This document shows positions 1 through 5,571 of a stretch of DNA of 64,000 nucleotides, piece after piece. A program made the position numbers and the translations under genes. Source of the DNA: Chloroflexota bacterium (lineage in GTDB: Bacteria; Chloroflexota; Anaerolineae; Anaerolineales; UBA4823). The notes under the pieces were generated by a model. It saw only the letters and a list, made by a program, of their open reading frames with translations. It searched no databases and had not been told where the DNA came from. Every line of letters starts with the position of its first letter. The stretch's first letter is position 1. Location: the NCBI GenBank assembly GCA_012516075.1, contig JAAYXE010000180.1:44957-108956 (forward strand), in the 5' to 3' direction.

Positions 1-549
1 GCGGGCGTGAAGGAGAGTGAGGGCGCTCGTGCCGAGCAGGGCTGCGGCAATCAGGCCGGCCAGCGGGTAGGCGCTCTTTCTTCCCAGTAAATAGGTGAAC
101 AGCAGGCTGAAGGGGAGCAGCAGGGTGATGGTCATCCGGCCGGTCTGCAGCAGGTCGGGAGCCGGCAGTGCGCCGGCGAGGCGGTTCGCCTCCCAGTCCT
201 TCCCCCAATCCCAATCGGCGGGCAGGGGCGCCAGACCTGCAGTCATCCGGCCCAGACCGAGCAGGTAACGGGTGAGCGGGGCGTCGATCAGGCGGTAGTG
301 CTGGCGCAGCGGGTCCTGCGGCAGCGGCGACCAGGCCAGGGAGCCCGGAGCGGCCAGCGCCTCGAAATCGCTGCTCATAAACAGCTGCGTGCTTTCATCC
401 GGGTGAAAGGGAACGCCGGCTGTACCGATCAGGGCAAACCCGCTCAACAGGACGAGCAGCAGCGCGAACAGCAGGTCGTAAATGGCCTGGTGTGGGGGAG
501 AAGATCCCTTCTCGATACCCTTCGATCGTCCCGTGGTTGCTCGATCCAT
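1..549 (-). CDS. GT39/PMT-like membrane glycosyltransferase, C-terminus cut by window edge
   Basis: The minus strand is open for 183 codons from ATG at 549 to the window edge, so only the N-terminal part is present. After a polar N-terminus there is a hydrophobic segment (residues ~24-42). An FHPDEST motif follows, of the acidic type that marks the first periplasmic loop of GT-C glycosyltransferases (PMT/ArnT/GT39), and then DAPLTRYLLGLG, typical of that loop. Further hydrophobic helices follow (around TLLLPFSLLFTYLLG and AGLIAAALLG). Such enzymes use polyprenyl-phosphate sugars outside the membrane; the acceptor here is unknown. The gene is divergent from the hydrolase at 644. The family is supported by motif and topology only. 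Confidence 0.75.
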   Translation of the reverse strand, partial: MDRATTGRSKGIEKGSSPPHQAIYDLLFALLLVLLSGFALIGTAGVPFHPDESTQLFMSSDFEALAAPGSLAWSPLPQDPLRQHYRLIDAPLTRYLLGLGRMTAGLAPLPADWDWGKDWEANRLAGALPAPDLLQTGRMTITLLLPFSLLFTYLLGRKSAYPLAGLIAAALLGTSALTLLHAR

Positions 550-565
550 CGATGATCATTATAAT
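537..565 (+). promoter_or_regulatory. Candidate sigma70-type promoter for the alpha/beta hydrolase
   Basis: TTGCTC (537-542) and a perfect TATAAT (560-565) are separated by 17 bp and face the hydrolase gene, giving a predicted start near 572 and a ~70-nt leader. The -35 box lies inside the first codons of the divergent glycosyltransferase gene, so the two transcripts may interfere. Seen by eye only. Confidence 0.4.
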
Positions 566-643
566 TGACGGCTGACTCAAAACGGGTGGACATACCTTAC
601 GAAGCTGTCCGCTGAACAATCTGCTTTCATTGAGGAGGGCTGC

Positions 644-1456
644 ATGAAGGTTGGGGATTTTGAGTTCAATGTTCAGATCAGGGGGGAAGGGAAGCCGTTC
701 CTCTGGGCCCATGGTTTGAACGCAAGTATCGAAGCCGAGGATATTCTCGACTGGTTCGAATGGGAAAAATTCCCTCCCACTGTGAAGCTGGTGCGCTATG
801 ATGCCCGCGGGCACGGGAAGAGCCAGTTTTCACCCGATGTCGCAGACTATCACTGGCGCCGCCTGGGGGAGGATATGCTCAAGATCGGTGCAGCTGTTTC
901 CGCAGAGCCTTTTATCGCCGGGGGCGATTCGATGGGCTGCGCCACGGCGATCTATGCTGCGCTGCTGGCGCCGGAACGCGTGCGCGGGCTGGTGCTGGCA
1001 CTGCCGCCGGCGTTCTGGGAGCGCCGTGCTGCTCAGGGGAAGAGCCAGCGCCGGGCGGCGGCGATCGTGCGCCTGCTGGGCCGCTTCGGGGACGGGCTGC
1101 TCAAACGTATGCTGAGCAGCAGCGCCGGGAGCGCACTGCCGGGCTGGCTGGTCCAGGCGGAACCGGAAATGGCGCAGCGCATGGCCGCGATGACGCGCCT
1201 GTTAAACCCCAGGACGATGGCGATCACCATGCAGGGCGCTGCCGAGACCGACCTGCCGCCAAGGGAGGAACTGCGGGCGCTGGCCAACATTCCGGCCCTG
1301 ATCCTGGCCTGGGTAGATGATCCCACCCATCCGGTCGAATCAGCTGAAGAACTGCACCGCCTGCTGCCGGCGTCTGAGCTCTTTATCATCCGCAGTTATG
1401 ATGATTATAAAAAAATGCCGGGCTGCATACGCGATTTTGTCGTCTCATTGAACTGA
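644..1456 (+). CDS. Alpha/beta-fold hydrolase with an atypical C-terminal active site
   Basis: A 270-residue alpha/beta hydrolase: oxyanion-hole motif WAHGLNAS (21-28), strand motif RYDARGHGKS (51-60), nucleophile elbow GGDSMG (93-98, Ser96), and an acid-turn segment WVDDPTHPV (Asp225/226). The usual length and order fit a soluble esterase or hydrolase. The catalytic His normally sits in a GH motif ~25 residues after the acid. Here that segment reads RSYDDYKK and has no His; the only His residues nearby are 229 and 238. The protein may therefore be inactive or use a shifted base. A GAGGAGG Shine-Dalgarno precedes the ATG. The gene is monocistronic and ends at a hairpin. Confidence 0.8.
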   Translation: MKVGDFEFNVQIRGEGKPFLWAHGLNASIEAEDILDWFEWEKFPPTVKLVRYDARGHGKSQFSPDVADYHWRRLGEDMLKIGAAVSAEPFIAGGDSMGCATAIYAALLAPERVRGLVLALPPAFWERRAAQGKSQRRAAAIVRLLGRFGDGLLKRMLSSSAGSALPGWLVQAEPEMAQRMAAMTRLLNPRTMAITMQGAAETDLPPREELRALANIPALILAWVDDPTHPVESAEELHRLLPASELFIIRSYDDYKKMPGCIRDFVVSLN

Positions 1457-1782
1457 GATATCCAATCCTCACCAGCCGGGGCTGGAGAGAATGACAGCCG
1501 GCATAAAACCGCCCGTTGACTATTTCAACGGGCGGTCGTATTCTTCAATCCAGCCAGTATTAAGGTCAATCCGGCTGGCAAGGGCAGGTGTTTTTTTATC
1601 CAGGCGACAACCGCTTTCTTCACCTGTGTTGGCACGACTGTTTGAGCCCGGAGATGCTTCCAGGAGCAGCTGCTTGCCTTCCTGATGCGATATCTCCTCC
1701 TGGCCCTGCCGTGTCCAGTGAGAGTGCAGGGAAGTATAGATACGCACAGGGGGCCGAATGAAAACCTGCCCTTGAAAGATGT
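1457..1782. other. Convergent intergenic region without a convincing gene
   Basis: This is the 326-bp gap between the convergent hydrolase and patatin genes. Apart from the hairpin at 1508-1536, only weak open frames overlap here, with no recognisable domain or ribosome site. A stretch near 1760 (AACCTGCCCTTGAA) is the reverse complement of a motif recurring in other intergenic regions of the window. Confidence 0.5.
1508..1536. terminator. Bidirectional hairpin terminator candidate
   Basis: Perfect 12-bp stem ACCGCCCGTTGA (1508-1519) with TCAACGGGCGGT (1525-1536) and a 5-nt loop. It lies between two convergent genes. On the minus strand the stem is followed by TTTTATG, on the plus strand by a T-poor tail, so termination of the patatin transcript is the better supported role. 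Confidence 0.6.
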
Positions 1783-2685
1783 TCAGGCAGTCGGCCAGTA
1801 TCCTGGTCGATCGGGATATTTCTCGCGCTGCCGGTATTCTGGGCGTGGCGGCAGGTTCCATTTCGCAATCTGCTCGGAGGCGATATCGTAACCTACCTTC
1901 ATCAGATCCCGGCAGTTGCGGAAATCCCAGATCGGTGCCGGTGTGGGGCAGGTTAACTGGATGGTGCGCACAGGAATACCCCGTTCCCGGGCAAGCGCCA
2001 TCTCCAGGCGGATCTGGCGCCGGCCGATGGCAAATATCAGTTTTTCGACGTACGTACTGATCGAAAGGCCCTCCTGCGGTACCGGTGTGGAATTGCCCAG
2101 GGGCATGCTGATAATCTCCGTCGCCCCCAGGCTCATAGCCGGCTCAATGGGCAGGTTGCTGAGGGCGCCGCCGTCGACGATCAGATGCCCGTCTTTCACC
2201 AGCGGGGCAAACCAGGGGTGCAGTGCCATGGACGCCATCAGCCCTTCGAGGACGGAATCGCCGGGATTCTGGCCGTAAATCACCGGTTCTCCGGACGCCA
2301 GATCGGCGCTGACCAGTGCCAGACGGACGCCAGGTATGTGCTCGAATTTCAGATCCCCGGTGATCCCTTTGGAGACCAGGAAATCCATCACCCGCCGGCT
2401 GGCGTGGTGGTTGGGACGCCCGAACAGCGCGCGCAGGGTCAGGCGTGAGACGCGCGGGTCCATCAGGTTCATGTCGGCCACTTCCTGGTAAACGCTTTCC
2501 AGCTTTCGAATGCCCTCCAGGTTCAACCCAAAAACAGCAAGGCCTGTGGCGTTGACAGCCCCGATGGAAGTGCCAATTAATAAATCGGGTTTGATACCGG
2601 CCTCAAGCAGGGCTCGCATCGCGCCGACCTGCATGGCGCCGCGCGCTCCCCCGCCTCCTAATACGAATGCCAGACACTTCTTCAT
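1783..2685 (-). CDS. Patatin-like phospholipase family protein
   Basis: A 300-residue patatin (Ser-Asp dyad) lipid acyl hydrolase. The oxyanion/phosphate motif GGGGARG is at 10-16, the nucleophile GTSIG at 38-42 (Ser40) and the catalytic DGG at 171-173 (Asp171). All key residues are present and the length matches the compact bacterial RssA/YchK-type subgroup. No signal peptide is visible, so it should act in the cytosol or at the inner face of the membrane on phospholipids or acyl esters. A GGTGAGGTG ribosome site precedes the ATG. A 35-bp element shared with the BON-protein locus lies ~100 bp upstream. Confidence 0.9.
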   Translation of the reverse strand: MKKCLAFVLGGGGARGAMQVGAMRALLEAGIKPDLLIGTSIGAVNATGLAVFGLNLEGIRKLESVYQEVADMNLMDPRVSRLTLRALFGRPNHHASRRVMDFLVSKGITGDLKFEHIPGVRLALVSADLASGEPVIYGQNPGDSVLEGLMASMALHPWFAPLVKDGHLIVDGGALSNLPIEPAMSLGATEIISMPLGNSTPVPQEGLSISTYVEKLIFAIGRRQIRLEMALARERGIPVRTIQLTCPTPAPIWDFRNCRDLMKVGYDIASEQIAKWNLPPRPEYRQREKYPDRPGYWPTA

Positions 2686-2783
2686 TGTTCACCTCACCGG
2701 TAATTTACATGGTTTTGCTGCATTTTAGGTTTTTCACAGTTTTTCAGGCTGCAACATTCGAGGATACCAGCCAGCGGACCGGC

Positions 2784-2818
2784 TGTCATGCATCGAAAGT
2801 GGTATTAAAGTGTCATCT
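2784..2818. promoter_or_regulatory. 35-bp element shared with 4607-4641 (copy 1)
   Basis: Reads TGTCATGnATCnAAAGTG, then nTAnnAAAGTGTCATCT. It agrees with positions 4607-4641 at 30 of 35 bases although the flanks differ. It contains AAAGTG twice at an 11-bp period (2796 and 2807) and TGTCAT at both ends. It lies ~100 bp upstream of the patatin start codon. Either a regulator binding site or an unusual promoter; the protein that reads it is unknown. Confidence 0.45.
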
Positions 2819-2947
2819 CGTTTCAGAGTTAGCTGGTTCTGATAACCAGGCGATCGTATTCAACCGCTCTATCTGGCCGGTCAGCATGGTCAGGTATCCG
2901 TACTCGATCACGGGCTGAGATTCCGGTGACAGTGCGGCGATAGAGAA

Positions 2948-2982
2948 CTGCGCCCGCAGAGTTTTCTCCTCTGCAGGCGCAG
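2948..2982 (-). terminator. Hairpin downstream of the acyltransferase gene
   Basis: CTGCGCC-c-GCAGAG (2948-2961) pairs with CTCTGC-a-GGCGCAG (2969-2982): 13 bp with one internal mismatch and a 7-nt loop. It lies ~50 bp past the stop codon at 3031. There is no strong U-run on the minus strand, so termination may be weak or the hairpin may protect the 3' end. Confidence 0.45.
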
Positions 2983-3030
2983 ATTTTCAGACTCCAGGAT
3001 GGTATACTGCCCGGTTCACCCCGGCCGGGC

Positions 3031-3567
3031 TTATTGAACGGCAGCCGCTTGCTGCTCGAAGATGACCGGCTGGCGGTGCTGGTCTCTGCGCGCCAGCTCC
3101 AGGTAGCGGCGGATGCGCGGGCGGTTGTAGCGCTGGGCGACGATGGGGAAGAAGTTGTTGGCCACCGCGTACAGCACCATTAACCAGCCGACCTCTACGC
3201 TGTTCCACAGGAAGAAGAGAAATCCCGGCAGGATCATCATCCAATGACAGAACTCGGCGCGGATGCTCTCCCGCAGCCAGAGCTCCAGGTACTCCGGATC
3301 GAGTGACTTCAGCTTCTGCAGAGAAAAGGTGTTCGGATAGAGCTTCGAACCCTGGGGAATAAAGCGCTTCCAGGAGCGGACACGAAAGAGGTCCTGGTAG
3401 ATCTGTCCGCCCTTTTCCCAGTCAAAGGTCTGAAAAAACCAGTGGTCGGGATCAAATTTCTCGACCGGGATCTGGGAAGCCCAGAAGCCGATCCCCAGGT
3501 GGAAACAGATCCAGACAATAACGTCAATAATCAGCGTTTCAACGGCACTGAAAAAGAAAATCTGCAT
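3031..3567 (-). CDS. CrtO-like glycosyl-carotenoid acyltransferase family membrane protein
   Basis: A 178-residue integral membrane protein resembling glycosyl-4,4'-diaponeurosporenoate acyltransferase (staphylococcal CrtO family). Visible hallmarks are WEKGGQIYQDLFRVRSWK, RAEFCHWMM and the C-terminal QRYNRPRIRRYLE. Hydrophobic segments lie near residues 5-28 and 108-140. Staphylococcal CrtO acylates a glycosylated carotenoid. No carotenoid or glycosyltransferase gene adjoins this one, so the substrate here is open and could be another glycolipid. The gene follows the BON-protein gene after 11 bp and is probably cotranscribed with it. Confidence 0.75.
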   Translation of the reverse strand: MQIFFFSAVETLIIDVIVWICFHLGIGFWASQIPVEKFDPDHWFFQTFDWEKGGQIYQDLFRVRSWKRFIPQGSKLYPNTFSLQKLKSLDPEYLELWLRESIRAEFCHWMMILPGFLFFLWNSVEVGWLMVLYAVANNFFPIVAQRYNRPRIRRYLELARRDQHRQPVIFEQQAAAVQ

Positions 3568-3578
3568 TGAGCCAGTCC

Positions 3579-4481
3579 CTACCGATCCAGGCTGCCGGCG
3601 ACCCCGGCCGTCTCTTTCTTCTCCTGCCTGTGTTCTTCCTGAACTTTAACCTGCGAAGCTTCCTGCACGCTCCAGAGAATTTCATCGCGTGTGTACGGGA
3701 AAGGAGGCTGCCAGCCGGCCGGAGGCTGGATGTAATCCTTCTCTTTGTAGACCGGGTATGTGCGCAGTTCGGGTGAGCGATCTTCAATAAAGATGTTGCC
3801 ATCCCGGACGCCCCCGGCGCTGGTGACTTCGATTTTTTCGACCGGAACGACGACAACCGGAGCCGAACTGTCGTTCACGCTCCGGGCAGTGTCGACGATC
3901 ATATGGGTGACCATGCGGCTGCGTGGGGAGATGACCACACTCCTGACAATGCCGGCGAAATTGTTGTTGAGATACACCGTGGCTCCCGGGGCCGGCTGCA
4001 GGGCGCGGCGCGCCGGAAAGGGTTTTTCCCCGGTGATGTACGGCAGGGCGGTCACGCCGCGCACGGACGGTACGCTGGCAGCCACCTCTTCCACGGCGCA
4101 CTGCAGATCACGATTCGGAACCGAACCACCCAGAGTGATCCAGCCGTGTCTGGCGCTCACCGGGATAATCAGCGGGCGGGTGCGTTCATCGCGATACAGC
4201 GCCCCGGATACTTCGACGACCAGATCACGGTCGATGACCAGGTTGTTCTGCACCGCCTTCACGCCGGGGACCTCGCGCACGATTTTTTCAATCAGCGCGT
4301 AGTTGTTTTCCGCGGAGATGTGACCGTAGATGAGCGCCTCACCGTCCTTCACCTCCACGATAAATTGATTGATATCCAGCCAGCGGACCATCCGCTCACG
4401 CCACAGGCGCTCGTTAATTTCATCCTTAATGGCTTCATCCGGACGGCTGACCACTTCTGGGTCTACATGGTTGGAATTCAT
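3579..4481 (-). CDS. BON-domain protein with a PRC-barrel-like segment
   Basis: This 300-residue protein starts with two BON (OsmY-like) modules, ~15-85 and ~88-148, each ending in the typical VPGVKAVQNNLVI / VPSVRGVTALPYI pattern. A segment at ~165-215 (GATVYLNNNFAGIVRSVVIS, then THMIVD) resembles a PRC-barrel fold. The C-terminal tail (~270-300) is charged. BON domains bind lipid or membrane surfaces; there is no signal peptide or transmembrane helix, which suggests a cytosolic or membrane-peripheral role. It is first in an apparent two-gene operon with the acyltransferase. A 35-bp shared element lies ~125 bp upstream. Confidence 0.75.
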   Translation of the reverse strand: MNSNHVDPEVVSRPDEAIKDEINERLWRERMVRWLDINQFIVEVKDGEALIYGHISAENNYALIEKIVREVPGVKAVQNNLVIDRDLVVEVSGALYRDERTRPLIIPVSARHGWITLGGSVPNRDLQCAVEEVAASVPSVRGVTALPYITGEKPFPARRALQPAPGATVYLNNNFAGIVRSVVISPRSRMVTHMIVDTARSVNDSSAPVVVVPVEKIEVTSAGGVRDGNIFIEDRSPELRTYPVYKEKDYIQPPAGWQPPFPYTRDEILWSVQEASQVKVQEEHRQEKKETAGVAGSLDR

Positions 4482-4606
4482 GACTCCTCGCCTCCATAAG
4501 AGAATGAAATATCACCCCACAGCAGCGTTTGGGATCCATCGTTGGAGTGATTTCGCTGGAAGAACCGGTTGATTGCAGTTGAAAGCATATCAGCGAGGGT
4601 CACGGG

Positions 4607-4641
4607 TGTCATGAATCCAAAGTGCTAAAAAAGTGTCATCT
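4607..4641. promoter_or_regulatory. 35-bp element shared with 2784-2818 (copy 2)
   Basis: Second copy of the TGTCATG...AAAGTGTCATCT element, in the divergent region between the BON operon (minus, start 4481) and the LuxR-DUF805 gene (plus, start 4772), about 130 bp from each start. The AAAGTG repeats are at 4619 and 4630. The position would allow it to serve either gene. Confidence 0.45.
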
Positions 4642-4771
4642 GATCTTTTCCACAGGGTGACATTCGCAGCATACTGATCCCTTCAGCAGGGCTGGTTCTG
4701 GGGGCGAAGAAGTGCCTGCAGGCAGGAAAAAAGGTTTCTCACCCTGCGCACCCGGAGGATGAGGCATCGTA

Positions 4772-5446
4772 ATGGAATCATTCGAAAAATTGAGCACACG
4801 CGAACGGGACGTCGTAGACCTTCTGCTCGAAGGCAATAGCAATAAGCAAATTGCTCGCGCACTGCACATCTCTGAGCGCACGGTTGAGTTCCACCTGACG
4901 AACATCTACGCCAGGCTGGGCGTCAGCTCCAGGACGGAATTAATTCTCAAACTGCGGGAATCCACAGTTGCAGAACAGGAGCAGTTCCCTCAGAATAGCG
5001 TCAGGCAAAATCTACGCAGTTTGATCGATGCGCTGAGGCAGACCGTCTCCCGCATCGGCAAGGAGTTGAAAATGGAAAATTCTCTGGAAGCCCGGCCAGA
5101 CGGTTCAGGAACTGCGATGACCTTTTTTGACGCAGTTCGTGCCTGCCTTACGCAGTACGCAGAATTTAACGGTCGAGCGTCACGGTCTGAGTTCTGGTGG
5201 TTTGTGCTGTTTGTGGTTCTGGTCACGGCGATGCTGTCGTACCTGCACGAAGCTGCTGGCAGCATGTTCCTGATCGCGGTGCTGCTGCCCCTGCTGGCTG
5301 CGGGCTCACGCCGCCTGCACGACACGGGCCGGAGCGGGTGGTGGCAGTTGTTTTTACTGGTTCCGGTGGGGGGAATTGTGGTGCTGGGATTTCTTTGGGC
5401 ACAGCCGCCAGTTGAACCGCTGACAGATGAACTGCTCGCGATGTAA
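4772..5446 (+). CDS. LuxR-type HTH fused to a DUF805 membrane domain
   Basis: This 224-residue protein joins an N-terminal GerE/LuxR helix-turn-helix (~6-62: LSTRERDVVDLLLEG, NKQIARALHISERTVEFHL, IYARLGV) to a C-terminal DUF805 membrane domain (~118-210: FNGRASRSEFWWF and RRLHDTGRSGWWQL around hydrophobic helices). A charged linker (~63-115) separates them. LuxR HTHs usually end response regulators or MalT-like ATPases; here the DNA-binding part comes first and the partner is membrane-embedded, implying a one-component membrane-tethered regulator. What DUF805 senses is unknown. GGAGGATGAGG precedes the ATG. The gene is divergent from the BON/acyltransferase operon, a natural candidate target. 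Confidence 0.85.
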   Translation: MESFEKLSTRERDVVDLLLEGNSNKQIARALHISERTVEFHLTNIYARLGVSSRTELILKLRESTVAEQEQFPQNSVRQNLRSLIDALRQTVSRIGKELKMENSLEARPDGSGTAMTFFDAVRACLTQYAEFNGRASRSEFWWFVLFVVLVTAMLSYLHEAAGSMFLIAVLLPLLAAGSRRLHDTGRSGWWQLFLLVPVGGIVVLGFLWAQPPVEPLTDELLAM

Positions 5447-5449
5447 ATA

Positions 5450-5555
5450 GGGACGCGGAGGGACGCTGAGCGCCTGGATGGACGCGGATTTTATGTCCGA
5501 AAAAACTTCGAGGTCTCTGGTTAAAATCCGGGACTTCGGCTCTTGTCCGCGTCCC
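5450..5555. repeat. Inverted repeat between convergent genes
   Basis: GGGACGCGGA (5450-5459) is repeated in inverse as TCCGCGTCCC (5546-5555) across the gap between the LuxR-DUF805 and MalT-like genes. Inside it, GGATGGACGCGGAT (5476-5489) is the exact reverse complement of a 14-mer at 28426-28439. It could fold as a long stem at both 3' ends; no T-tract is present. Confidence 0.4.
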
Positions 5556-5571
5556 CCTGATCAATCTGTTT

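Larger units (their letters stand above)
2686..3030. other. Intergenic region with a hairpin and a shared 35-bp element
   Basis: This gap between two minus-strand genes shows no gene. It holds a hairpin just past the acyltransferase stop (2948-2982) and a conserved element (2784-2818) upstream of the patatin gene. Both are listed separately. Confidence 0.5.

Noticed and set aside
1520..1861. 113-residue minus-strand frame overlapping the patatin 3' end
   Set aside because: It overlaps a well-supported gene and the terminator, with no domain and no ribosome site.
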